Positions 1 to 6,569 are shown, counted from the first letter of the stretch. The stretch is DNA of 10,147 bases from an uncultured Oscillibacter sp. (GCF_900546705.1 NZ_URDP01000054.1:1-10147); one strand, 5' to 3'. Made by a program: numbers and translations. Notes: a model not told the origin generated them from the letters alone.

Positions 1-924
1 CTTCATGTGGGCGGTGTCCTTGTCGATGGTGATCATCTCCAGGCACTGATGGGCCTTGTAGAGGATGGTGCCGCCGGGCGTCTCGTACACGCCCCGGTCC
101 TTCATGCCCACCAGCCGGTTTTCCACGATGTCCAGCAGGCCGATGCCGTTCTCACCGCCCAGCTTGTTGAGCTTGCGGATGATGTCGCTGGCCTTCATTT
201 TCTCGCCGTCGATGGCCACGGGCACGCCCTTTTCAAAGTCCAGCGTCACATAGGTGGCCTGGTCGGGGGCGGAGATGGGGCTGACGCCCAGCTCCAGGAA
301 GCCGGGCTTTTCGTACTGGGGCTCGTTGGCGGGGTCCTCCAGATCCAGACCCTCGTGGCTCAGGTGCCAGAGGTTCTTGTCCTTGGAGTAATTGGTCTCC
401 CGGGAGATCTTCAAGGGCACGTTGTGAGCCTCGGCGTAGTCGATCTCCTCGTCACGGCCCTTGATATCCCACTCTCTCCAGGGAGCGATGATGGTCATCT
501 CGGGGGCAAAGCGCTTGATGGCCAGCTCGAAACGCACCTGGTCGTTGCCCTTGCCGGTGCAGCCGTGGGCGATGGCATCGGCGCCCTCGGCCTTGGCGAT
601 CTCCACCAGCTTCTTGGCGATGACGGGCCGGGCGAAGGCGGTGCCCAGCAGATACTGCTCATAGCTGGCACCCATCTTCATGGAGGGAATGATGACCTCG
701 TCCACCATCTCGTCGGTCAGGTCCGCGATGTACAGCTTGGAGGCGCCGGTCTTGAGAGCCTTTTCCTCCAGGCCGTCCAGCTCGTCGTTCTGCCCCACGT
801 CTCCGGCTACGGCAATGATCTCAGGGTTGCCGTAGTTCTCCTTCAGCCAGGGAATGATGATGGATGTATCCAGTCCGCCGGAATAGGCCAGGACGATTTT
901 TTTGATCTCTTTTTTGCTCTTCAT
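1..924 (-). CDS. argG: Argininosuccinate synthase (N-terminal 308 codons, runs off the window)
   Basis: Cytoplasmic enzyme of arginine synthesis that joins citrulline and aspartate, using ATP, to give argininosuccinate. The translation starts MKSKKEIKKIVLAYSGGLDT; the SGGLDTS ATP-pyrophosphatase loop lies at residues 15-21, and further family blocks follow (GDVGQNDEL near 41-49, GCTGKGNDQVRF at 121-132, SRETNYSKDKNLWHLSHEG at about 174-192, a P-G-F-L-E-L-G-V-S-P block near 207-215). Family members are about 400 residues, so roughly the last quarter is missing beyond position 1; nothing suggests a broken gene. The start at 922-924 is chosen because a GGAGGGA ribosome site (931-937) lies 6 bases upstream. 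The gene is alone in the window; argH, a frequent partner, could lie beyond the left edge but is not visible. ArgR-like boxes overlap the promoter, so arginine repression is likely. Confidence 0.97.
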   Translation of the reverse strand, partial: MKSKKEIKKIVLAYSGGLDTSIIIPWLKENYGNPEIIAVAGDVGQNDELDGLEEKALKTGASKLYIADLTDEMVDEVIIPSMKMGASYEQYLLGTAFARPVIAKKLVEIAKAEGADAIAHGCTGKGNDQVRFELAIKRFAPEMTIIAPWREWDIKGRDEEIDYAEAHNVPLKISRETNYSKDKNLWHLSHEGLDLEDPANEPQYEKPGFLELGVSPISAPDQATYVTLDFEKGVPVAIDGEKMKASDIIRKLNKLGGENGIGLLDIVENRLVGMKDRGVYETPGGTILYKAHQCLEMITIDKDTAHMK

Positions 925-956
925 GGTGTGTCCCTCCGTTGCGTTGTTTGTTGATG

Positions 957-992
957 TATGAATTATACGTCTTATTTGAATAAATATGCAAG
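957..992 (-). promoter_or_regulatory. Tandem ArgR-like operator (two ARG boxes) over the argG promoter
   Basis: Reading the plus strand, 975-992 is TTTGAATAAATATGCAAG. It matches 15 of 18 positions of the Bacillus ARG box consensus CATGAATAAAAATKCAAK as I recall it. The directly adjacent 957-974 (TATGAATTATACGTCTTA) keeps the TGAAT half site and is weaker. The strong box covers the -35 and spacer and the weak one covers the -10, the layout expected of an arginine-dependent repressor. The boxes are seen directly; ArgR as their ligand is inferred from the similarity and from argG downstream. No argR gene is in the window. Confidence 0.6.
962..991 (-). promoter_or_regulatory. Promoter of argG
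   Basis: On the minus strand there is a -35 TTGCAT (986-991), an 18-base spacer and a perfect -10 TATAAT (962-967). The -10 lies about 38 bases before the ATG and ahead of the GGAGGGA ribosome site. It is the best sigma-A-like match in this AT-rich gap. The ArgR-like boxes cover it almost completely. Confidence 0.75.
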
Positions 993-996
993 TGTC

Positions 997-1010
997 ATGT
1001 TGCACAACAT
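997..1010. repeat. 14-bp palindrome upstream of the argG -35
   Basis: ATGTTG-CA-CAACAT is a perfect 6-bp inverted repeat with a 2-bp centre. It ends 5 bp upstream of the argG -35. Its arms do not match the ARG box, so it may be a site for a second regulator. The stem is too short and lacks a T-run, so it is not a terminator. Confidence 0.45.
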
Positions 1011-1162
1011 TTCCAGTTTCGGTTGGTTAAATTTGCATGTTTTTCCATATATAATCTGTATATCAAACTAAATATTCATAATTTTCAAGTTTCACCTTAA
1101 AATATTTCATTCCAAATCGCTGCTTTTTCCAGTTTCCATCTCAATTGTTATATCAGGAAGCG

Positions 1163-1198
1163 AAAAAATACCCCGGCGTGCAGAACTGCACGCCGGGG
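1163..1198 (-). terminator. Rho-independent terminator of fumC
   Basis: A perfect 13-bp GC-rich inverted repeat (1171-1183 against 1186-1198, arm CCCCGGCGTGCAG) is followed on the minus strand by TATTTTTT. It begins 14 bases after the fumC stop codon. The closest central bases will open to form the loop. This should separate fumC from the argG promoter region. Confidence 0.93.
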
Positions 1199-1212
1199 AT
1201 GCACCAGAGCCT

Positions 1213-2571
1213 TTATACCATTTTTTCAGGCCGCACGGTCTCGTCGAACTCCTCCCCGGACAAAAGGCCCAGGGAGAGCACCGCCTCTTTGAGGGTCGTC
1301 CCCTCCTCCAGTGCCTTTTTTGCGCACCGGGCAGCCGCCTCATAACCGATTTTCGGCGTCAGGCAGGTGACCAGCATCAGCGAATTGCGCAGGTTCTCCT
1401 CCATCTTCTCCCGGTTGGGCACGATTCCCTCCACGCAGTGAACCCGGAAGGAATCACACACATCCGCCAGCAGCCGGGCCGAGAGCAGAAAGTTATAGGC
1501 CGATACCGGCAAAAACACGTTGAGCTGGAAGTTGCCCTGGCTGGCCGCCATGCCGATGGCAGCATCATTTCCCATCACCTGTACCGCCACCATGGTGACA
1601 GCCTCGCACTGGGTGGGATTGACCTTGCCGGGCATGATGGAGCTGCCCGGCTCATTTTCCGGGATGCGCAGCTCTCCCATGCCGCAGCGGGGGCCGCTGG
1701 CCTCAAAGCGGATGTCGTTGGCAATCTTCATGAGATTGGCCGCCAAGGCCTTGAGCGCCCCGTGGGCAAACACCAGGGCGTCCTTGCTGGTGAGGGCGTG
1801 GAACTTATTCTCGTCCGGACGGAACTCCATGCCCGTCAGACGGCACAGGTGGCGGCAGACCATGGCGTCGTATCCTCTGGGGGCGTTGAGTCCCGTGCCC
1901 ACCGCTGTGCCGCCGATGGCCAGGGCGCTCAGCTCCGTCAGAGCCAGGCGCAGCATCCGGCAGGGGGCCTCCACGCTCTCCCGCCAGCCGGAGACCTCCT
2001 GGGAAAAGCGCAGGGGCGTGGCATCCTGCAAATGGGTGCGGCCGATGCGGATCAAATCCGGGTAGGACTCCTCCAGCGCCCGGAAGGCGCCGGCCAGCCG
2101 CTCCGCCGCCGGCAGCACCTGCTCCGCCACGGCCATGGCCGCGGCAATGTGCAGCGCCGAGGGGTAGGTGTCGTTGCTGGACTGGGAGGCGTTCACCTGG
2201 TCGTTGGGATGCAGGGGCACCCCCCGCTCCGTGGCCAGGTGGGCGATGACCTCGTTGACGTTCATATTGGTCTGGGTGCCGCTGCCGGTCTGCCAGACCA
2301 CCAGGGGGAACTCCTCATCCCACTGCCCGGCCCGGATTTCCGCGCAGATCTGGGCAATGGTTTCCGCCTGCTCCGCCGTCAGTTTGCCGGCCTCGGCGTT
2401 GGCCCGGGCGCAGGCCTCCTTCAAGTAGGCGAAGGCAGTGATGATCTCCTTGGGCTGGCGCTGGCCGCCGATTCTGAAGTTCTCGATGCTGCGCTGGGTC
2501 TGAGCGCCCCAGTGGTGCTCCGCCGGAACGGCGATGGGCCCCATGGTGTCGTGTTCCATCCGGGTATTCAT
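1213..2571 (-). CDS. fumC: Class II fumarate hydratase
   Basis: Iron-independent, cytoplasmic, tetrameric enzyme that interconverts fumarate and L-malate. The 452-residue product is the usual family length. Blocks in order: MEHDTMG and WGAQTQRSIENF near the N-terminus (residues 5-32), TGSGTQTNMNVNE at 95-107, HPNDQVNASQSSND at 121-134, GRTHLQDATP at 177-186 with the catalytic-type histidine H180, and the superfamily signature GSSIMPGKVNP at 309-319, which carries the mobile serine loop and substrate-binding Lys/Asn. The HPNDxVNxSQSSND block and overall match favour fumarase over aspartase. The frame is open further upstream, but the start at 2569-2571 is chosen because GGGGGA (2579-2584) lies 7 bases ahead and a promoter lies inside the longer reading. 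Oddity: after GTGLN the sequence reads APRGYD, where many FumC proteins have T-H-P. It is apparently monocistronic. Confidence 0.95.
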   Translation of the reverse strand: MNTRMEHDTMGPIAVPAEHHWGAQTQRSIENFRIGGQRQPKEIITAFAYLKEACARANAEAGKLTAEQAETIAQICAEIRAGQWDEEFPLVVWQTGSGTQTNMNVNEVIAHLATERGVPLHPNDQVNASQSSNDTYPSALHIAAAMAVAEQVLPAAERLAGAFRALEESYPDLIRIGRTHLQDATPLRFSQEVSGWRESVEAPCRMLRLALTELSALAIGGTAVGTGLNAPRGYDAMVCRHLCRLTGMEFRPDENKFHALTSKDALVFAHGALKALAANLMKIANDIRFEASGPRCGMGELRIPENEPGSSIMPGKVNPTQCEAVTMVAVQVMGNDAAIGMAASQGNFQLNVFLPVSAYNFLLSARLLADVCDSFRVHCVEGIVPNREKMEENLRNSLMLVTCLTPKIGYEAAARCAKKALEEGTTLKEAVLSLGLLSGEEFDETVRPEKMV

Positions 2572-2602
2572 GGCAAAATCCCCCATTTTGTAAGATGGTT
2601 CC

Positions 2603-2631
2603 ATTATAGAAAAGTTTTCGCCTTTGCGCAA
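2603..2631 (-). promoter_or_regulatory. Promoter of fumC
   Basis: On the minus strand there is a -35 TTGCGC (2626-2631), a 17-base spacer and a perfect -10 TATAAT (2603-2608), about 32 bases before the fumC ATG. Its position inside the upstream-extended reading frame supports the shorter start. No operator resembling the blaI sites is seen here. Confidence 0.7.
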
Positions 2632-2672
2632 CAATTTGCGTCAAATCTTCCCGCCATGCTGTCCGGAGTGCC

Positions 2673-2688
2673 AAAACGGAGGACTCCG
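2673..2688 (-). terminator. Weak candidate terminator after the blaR1-like gene
   Basis: On the minus strand CGGAG-TC-CTCCG (2677-2688) is followed by only four T residues (2673-2676), starting 4 bases after the stop codon. With a realistic loop the stem is just 4 bp, so termination would be weak. Some read-through from the sensor operon into fumC is possible. Confidence 0.3.
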
Positions 2689-2692
2689 CCCG

Positions 2693-5008
2693 TCAGGCAG
2701 CAGGCTCCTCCTCACTGTACAGACTTCCCAGCAGTGTCAGCAGCTGCTCCAGCTTCTCCGGCGAGGTGCCGTAGTCCCCGATCTGCGTGCCTGCCGGCAG
2801 GTTTTGGGCTGCAATCTCCCGCGTCACCCAGGTATAGGACGTTCCGTCCGACGACCAGGCCTGCACCCGCTGCACGTCCGGGTACAGCGCCAGCAGCACT
2901 GTGCCGCTGCGGCCCAGCTGCTCCTGCTGCATGGCCTGCTCCCAGACTCCCTCCCGGGTGAATTGCAGCGCCAGCACCCCTTCCTCCAAAGAGGTGGTGA
3001 AGGTTCCCGCCAGGGATTCATCTCCCCAGGGCCCCCGGAGCACCAGCTCCTCCATCGTCTCCTGGGCCGGGCGCGACTGGGCCAGGGTGTAAAGGGCCTC
3101 GGCCTGCGATGCTGTATGGTTTGTGCCTGGAACGCCGCCGCTCCAGCCCAGATATGCCAAAAGGTCCCGGATGCCCTCCGGCGTCTGACCCAGGTCCCGC
3201 AGGTCCTCATAGCCCAGGTTCCGCGCCCAGGAATCCGCCTGGGTACGCTCCAGGTACACGGTCTTTTCCGTTCTGCCGCCCTCCCCCGTTGCCCATGTGG
3301 GATAGGACCAGCGCACCTCCTGGAGATCGTCCGCCAGGGCCATGAGCAGCGCGCCCCGGGTCAGCATGGACGCATCCAGGGCATTTTCCTCGTAGGGCGC
3401 AGACTTGAACTCCACCAGCAGTGCCTGTTCCTTGGAAAGCCGGGTAAAGGTATAGGGCCCCAGCAGATCCGTCTCCAGCGCCTCCAGCAGCACTGCCGCG
3501 TCGTCATCCCCCAGGGCAGGCGTACGGAGCGCAAAGAGAGATGCGGCCAGGTCCCCTCCGGCAAAGGCCTCCACCCCCTGCTGGGAGGTGGCCAGCCGCA
3601 GCCGCACGCCGCCGCTGGTGAGGATAGGATCGCCCGACGCCGGGACGGCGGTGCCGCCGCCCGCTTTGTCGGAGAGGTAGATGGTCACCAAGGTGGTCCC
3701 GCCGGTCTCATCCAGGCGGAGCCGCTGGCCCATCCGCCCAACTCCCGCTTTGAACCCCACCCCCGTATAGTGGGGCTGGGGCAAGGCCACATTCCAGCTC
3801 TCATCCCGGAACGAGCCCACCAGCGTATCAGAAAAGCCCCCTGCTTCATCAAACGGAACATTCCAGTAGAGGATGCCGGAAAACGTCCGCTCGCTCTCCT
3901 CCGCCAGGTCCCCGCAGGTGAGCAGCCGGCTCTCCGTCCGGGTGCCGTAGGCGTAGACATCGGCGTACAATGCCCAGGCCCGGATGGGCTCCTTCAGATC
4001 CCAGGACACTTCCATCATAGGACCCGGGGCCTCCAGCCGCACCCAACTGCTGCCGGTCAAACCGTTGCCAAGGCACGCCGTCACCGCCAGCACCGCCGCG
4101 GCGGCTGCCAGGAATGCCACCCGGGGCGTGGCTCGCTTCCACGCAAGCACATTTTTCACCCGCCGGGCCGCATCGTGCTCCCCGAAGGCCAGGGCCGCTG
4201 GCATGGGCGCCGCCGCGGCATGGGCCACCAGAGACAGGCTGTATCCCCGCTTGGCCTGTTCTCCCAGAAGGCCCAGCACCGCCTCGTCACAGCTCATCTC
4301 CATATCCCGGCAGAAGAACACCCAGCAAAGCCACACTGCCGGATTCCACCAGTACACCGCCAGCAAACACCACCCCAAAAGCTTCCACCAGGGGTCCCGG
4401 CGGCGGATGTGATGGCGCTCATGGGCCAGGACACAGGTGCGCTCCATGTCATTCAGGTGCAGCGGCAGATAGATCCGGGGCCGCAGAAGTCCCAGCACGA
4501 ACGGTGTGGGCACGCCGCCGCAGATCCAGACCTCTCCTCCCTGCCAGACGGCCTCACGCACCGTCCGCCGCAGGCGCACCACGCTGACGATGCCCCAGGC
4601 CAGCACCGCCAGCATACCCAGCGCCCACAGTACGGCGCACCAGGGAAGCGCCGCCTCCCAGAGCGTCGGCTCCACCGCCTCCGTCACCACGGCGGTGCCG
4701 TTCATGGCGGCAGGCGGCACTGCGGCAGCAGCGGGCACCGTATCCACCAGGGAGCGCACCGCGCCGCTGCCCACAGCGCCGGTGGCCTCTCCCACCGCGT
4801 GGACGCCCGGCAGGTTGTAAAGGCTCCAAAGTCCCGCCAGACTCACCGGGCAGGCAAGCCGGAACCCCACCGCCAGCCACAATCCGTAGCGGTACCGGGC
4901 CGGCGCCCGGCCCAGCGCCGCCCGGACGGCCAGCACCAGGGCCATCACCGGCAGCGCCGCCACCGCCATGGACAAAAGCCGGGAGAAGATTGCTGTCAAA
5001 GCCGTCAT
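2693..5008 (-). CDS. BlaR1/MecR1-type M56 membrane metalloprotease with a DUF4825-like sensor region
   Basis: Predicted integral-membrane signal transducer whose cytosolic zinc protease would, on sensing a signal, inactivate the BlaI-type repressor encoded just upstream. The 771-residue product has hydrophobic segments near 3-28, 40-60, 117-143, 207-232 and 297-315. The zinc motif HExxH is at 196-200 (A-H-E-R-H-H-I-R-R-R-D-P), with a likely third ligand E242 in SCDEAVL; this is the M56 pattern. The last ~455 residues lie outside. They show no convincing penicillin-binding-domain motifs; instead two related units (about 498-625 and 638-765) resemble DUF4825, which is known attached to M56 proteins in Firmicutes. 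The start is the ATG at 5006-5008, with GGAGG 7 bases ahead. A GTG 6 bases further upstream overlaps the blaI stop but would abut the ribosome site. The intergenic gap to blaI is 2 bases, so the genes are probably translationally coupled. Ligand unknown. Confidence 0.88.
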   Translation of the reverse strand: MTALTAIFSRLLSMAVAALPVMALVLAVRAALGRAPARYRYGLWLAVGFRLACPVSLAGLWSLYNLPGVHAVGEATGAVGSGAVRSLVDTVPAAAAVPPAAMNGTAVVTEAVEPTLWEAALPWCAVLWALGMLAVLAWGIVSVVRLRRTVREAVWQGGEVWICGGVPTPFVLGLLRPRIYLPLHLNDMERTCVLAHERHHIRRRDPWWKLLGWCLLAVYWWNPAVWLCWVFFCRDMEMSCDEAVLGLLGEQAKRGYSLSLVAHAAAAPMPAALAFGEHDAARRVKNVLAWKRATPRVAFLAAAAAVLAVTACLGNGLTGSSWVRLEAPGPMMEVSWDLKEPIRAWALYADVYAYGTRTESRLLTCGDLAEESERTFSGILYWNVPFDEAGGFSDTLVGSFRDESWNVALPQPHYTGVGFKAGVGRMGQRLRLDETGGTTLVTIYLSDKAGGGTAVPASGDPILTSGGVRLRLATSQQGVEAFAGGDLAASLFALRTPALGDDDAAVLLEALETDLLGPYTFTRLSKEQALLVEFKSAPYEENALDASMLTRGALLMALADDLQEVRWSYPTWATGEGGRTEKTVYLERTQADSWARNLGYEDLRDLGQTPEGIRDLLAYLGWSGGVPGTNHTASQAEALYTLAQSRPAQETMEELVLRGPWGDESLAGTFTTSLEEGVLALQFTREGVWEQAMQQEQLGRSGTVLLALYPDVQRVQAWSSDGTSYTWVTREIAAQNLPAGTQIGDYGTSPEKLEQLLTLLGSLYSEEEPAA

Positions 5009-5010
5009 GT

Positions 5011-5373
5011 TCACCCCTCCCCGTATTGATCGATCAGCCGCCGCAGCGCCTCCGCCTCCTGCGCCGTCAGCTTCCGTCCGCCCATGAAGGCGGTGAGGAA
5101 CCCCGGCAATGACCCGCCGAAGGCCTTCTCCACAAAGGTTTCCGCCGCGTCCCCCGCCACGGTCTCCCGGGCTACAGCGGAGGATACGATGCTGCTTTCA
5201 TTTTTCAAAACACCCTTTTCACAGAGCTTTTTCAATACCGTGTAGGTGGTCGACTTCTTCCATCCAAGCTCCGCGGCGCAAAGACGCACCAGCTCCCCGG
5301 AACCCACCGGCTCCGCCGCCCACACCACCTGCAAAAACCGGTACTCACTGTCGCTGAGGTGATACTGCTCCAT
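5011..5373 (-). CDS. blaI: BlaI/MecI-family winged-helix repressor
   Basis: Cytoplasmic dimeric DNA-binding repressor, normally inactivated when the partner M56 protease is triggered. The 120-residue product is full length for the family. Residues 1-70 form the winged helix: LSDSEYRFLQVVW at the start, then the recognition-helix signature KKSTTYTVLKKLCEKGVL at 39-56. The C-terminal dimerisation part contains FLTAFMGGRKLTAQEAEALRRLID (split near 92-115), matching the usual F-x-x-x-x-x-x-K-L-S-x-x-E ending. The start is firm: a full AAGGAGGT ribosome site (5380-5387) lies 6 bases ahead of the ATG. Two matching inverted repeats in the promoter region indicate autoregulation of the blaI-blaR1-like operon. 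There is no beta-lactamase or PBP gene in the window, so the name denotes family only, not antibiotic resistance. Confidence 0.93.
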   Translation of the reverse strand: MEQYHLSDSEYRFLQVVWAAEPVGSGELVRLCAAELGWKKSTTYTVLKKLCEKGVLKNESSIVSSAVARETVAGDAAETFVEKAFGGSLPGFLTAFMGGRKLTAQEAEALRRLIDQYGEG

Positions 5374-5391
5374 GTCCGCACCTCCTTTTAA

Positions 5392-5407
5392 GTCTACTAT
5401 TATAGAC
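5392..5407. promoter_or_regulatory. BlaI-type operator 1 (leader-side)
   Basis: GTCTA-CTATTA-TAGAC is a perfect 5-bp inverted repeat with a 6-bp AT-rich centre. It lies between the promoter and the blaI ribosome site, so binding here would block transcript elongation. It has the same arms and spacing as operator 2, 31 bp away. BlaI as the ligand is inferred from position and duplication. Confidence 0.75.
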
Positions 5408-5421
5408 CTTCTTGCGGTTTT

Positions 5422-5450
5422 AGTCTATAATAATAGACCTCCTTTGTCAA
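5422..5450 (-). promoter_or_regulatory. Promoter of the blaI-blaR1-like operon
   Basis: On the minus strand there is a perfect -35 TTGACA (5445-5450), a 17-base spacer and a -10 candidate TAGACT (5422-5427). The -10 is only a 4 of 6 match, and alternatives (TATAGA, TATTAT) give shorter spacing. Operator 2 covers this region in every case. Confidence 0.65.
5423..5438. promoter_or_regulatory. BlaI-type operator 2 (over the promoter)
   Basis: GTCTA-TAATAA-TAGAC has arms identical to those of operator 1. It covers the -10 and most of the spacer of the blaI promoter. The 31-bp centre-to-centre distance is close to three helical turns, placing both dimers on the same DNA face. No third copy with this pattern was found elsewhere in the window. 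Confidence 0.78.
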
Positions 5451-5451
5451 G

Positions 5452-5485
5452 AAAAACCGGAACACCGTAAGATGTTCCGGTTTTT
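5452..5485 (-). terminator. Terminator of the secreted stalk-domain gene, A/T-flanked on both sides
   Basis: The inverted repeat 5452-5464 against 5473-5485 has the core ACCGGAACA / TGTTCCGGT and an 8-base loop. An A-run on one side and a T-run on the other let it work in both directions. The gene at 5490 on the minus strand ends just before it. Its minus-strand T-tract is directly followed, after one base, by the blaI -35. Confidence 0.85.
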
Positions 5486-5489
5486 TCGT

Positions 5490-6446
5490 TTATCCGGCAT
5501 GGAAGAGATTCAATGCCTGGAGCAGAACCTGGGCGGACAGATAGGTAACGCCCGCCTCCTTGACGCAGGCCCCCCCCAGAGCGGCGCCATCGGCGTCCAG
5601 CACCTGGCCGCCGGGCCTGGCCACCAGCACAGTTTTCCCGTTTTGGGAAACCACCGCGCCCTGTGTCCCGTCCCAGCGGACCGAAAGCCCCAGGACCTCC
5701 GCCACCGCCCGAATAGGCAGCAGTGCGCCGTCGGCTTCGGTCATTCTGGCCTTCCGCTCCACCGCGGTGCCGTTGACCACCACCGTGCCGTCCTCCGTCC
5801 AGGAGACATAGCCGGCATACGTATAGGGGAATACCAGCGTCCTGGCCACACTGCCGTCTTCGTTCTTCCACACCAGAATCCGGGTGCCGGGGATCAGGTC
5901 CTCCAGCCGGACAATATTCTTGGTAAGGTAAGGCGTCAGCTCCGCCTCATCGGTGATCTTGAGCACCGTGCCGTCGGTGGCAGCAACCTCCGTCCAGGTC
6001 AGGGCCGGAGGCGGATAAATGGCGATCATGGCCTGGGGCGTCACGGAAGAGATCTCGTAAAACTGCGGCACAGCGTAGTCGGCCGGAATGTTACCCAGGA
6101 CCAAAATGGCCGTGGCCTGTGCCGGCAGACTCAGCAGCATGACAGGCTCCACCCAGGCATACACCGTGTCGCCGTTTTTCAGTCCGGCAAGGTCCAGCGG
6201 CACACCGGTGACGGCATCCAGGCAGAGGATCTCCTCGCCCCGGAGGATCACCTCATGGAGCGGATCGTTTTCATTGGGATTTTCCACCAGCAGCCCGCCG
6301 TCGTCCAGACGAGTCAGGGTCCCCCATACCCGAACAGGGCCCCCCTTGGCAGCCGGAGCGGACTCGCCCTCCGCAGCCAGGGCAGGCAGCGTCAGCAGTG
6401 CGGCGCACAGCACCAGGGACAGACATTGCAGGAGTCGCTTTTTCAT
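5490..6446 (-). CDS. Secreted protein with OB-like modules and a copper-amine-oxidase-N (stalk) domain
   Basis: Predicted exported protein of 318 residues with no assigned activity. Residues 1-24 (MKKRLLQ, a hydrophobic core, then P-A-L-A before AEGE) form a signal peptide with an A-x-A-like cleavage site. Residues about 36-118 form an OB-like module (VWGTLTRLDDGGLLVEN, then NGDTVYAWVEPVMLLSLPAQATA), of the type found in DUF3221-like Firmicutes exoproteins; a shorter related module may lie at about 150-206. Residues about 217-318 match the copper amine oxidase N-terminal / stalk domain (VVVNGTAVERKARM, LLPIRAVAEVLGLSVRWDG). No oxidase catalytic domain is present, so it should not be called an amine oxidase. 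The ATG at 6444-6446 is chosen because AAAGGA is 9 bases ahead, against 3 bases for the ATG two codons earlier. It is followed by a terminator and stands alone. Confidence 0.82.
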   Translation of the reverse strand: MKKRLLQCLSLVLCAALLTLPALAAEGESAPAAKGGPVRVWGTLTRLDDGGLLVENPNENDPLHEVILRGEEILCLDAVTGVPLDLAGLKNGDTVYAWVEPVMLLSLPAQATAILVLGNIPADYAVPQFYEISSVTPQAMIAIYPPPALTWTEVAATDGTVLKITDEAELTPYLTKNIVRLEDLIPGTRILVWKNEDGSVARTLVFPYTYAGYVSWTEDGTVVVNGTAVERKARMTEADGALLPIRAVAEVLGLSVRWDGTQGAVVSQNGKTVLVARPGGQVLDADGAALGGACVKEAGVTYLSAQVLLQALNLFHAG

Positions 6447-6480
6447 CTGCATACATCCTTTCCGTATCCGTAATAGCGGC

Positions 6481-6529
6481 GGGATTTCCGCTTTTATCAA
6501 TTAGACGCAGTGAGCGGAAAAAGGTTCCC
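6481..6529. repeat. Long inverted repeat upstream of the secreted-protein gene
   Basis: TTTCCGCT (6485-6492) pairs with AGCGGAAA (6513-6520) around a 20-base loop, and GGGA (6481-6484) can pair with TCCC (6526-6529) beyond a short bulge. It lies between the typA terminator and the start of the secreted-protein gene, where that gene's promoter or leader must be. I could not identify a convincing -35/-10 pair there. Confidence 0.45.
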
Positions 6530-6532
6530 GGT

Positions 6533-6560
6533 AAAAAAACGCCCGGGCAGAGCCCGGACG
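6533..6560 (-). terminator. Rho-independent terminator of typA
   Basis: On the minus strand CGTCCGGGC-TCT-GCCCGGGCG forms a 9-bp stem with one G-U pair, followed by seven T residues (6533-6539). It begins about 10 bases after the typA stop codon. Confidence 0.93.
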
Positions 6561-6569
6561 TCCGTTTGT

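Noticed and set aside
1438..2961. Plus-strand open frame opposite fumC
   Set aside because: It is antisense to an unmistakable fumarase, has no ribosome site or known motif, and crosses the fumC promoter.
2624..5029. Long plus-strand open frame (about 800 codons) opposite the blaR1-like gene
   Set aside because: Its translation is rich in Pro, Arg, His and Gln with no domain pattern, and it mirrors the minus-strand M56 gene, which has clear motifs and a ribosome site. It is an artefact of high-GC codon use.
2693..5373. Beta-lactam resistance locus
   Set aside because: Only the regulator and protease families match. There is no beta-lactamase or PBP2a gene, and the sensor part lacks recognisable penicillin-binding motifs.
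5490..6446. Copper amine oxidase
   Set aside because: Only the N-terminal/stalk-type domain is present; the catalytic domain with the topaquinone tyrosine and copper histidines is absent at 318 residues.
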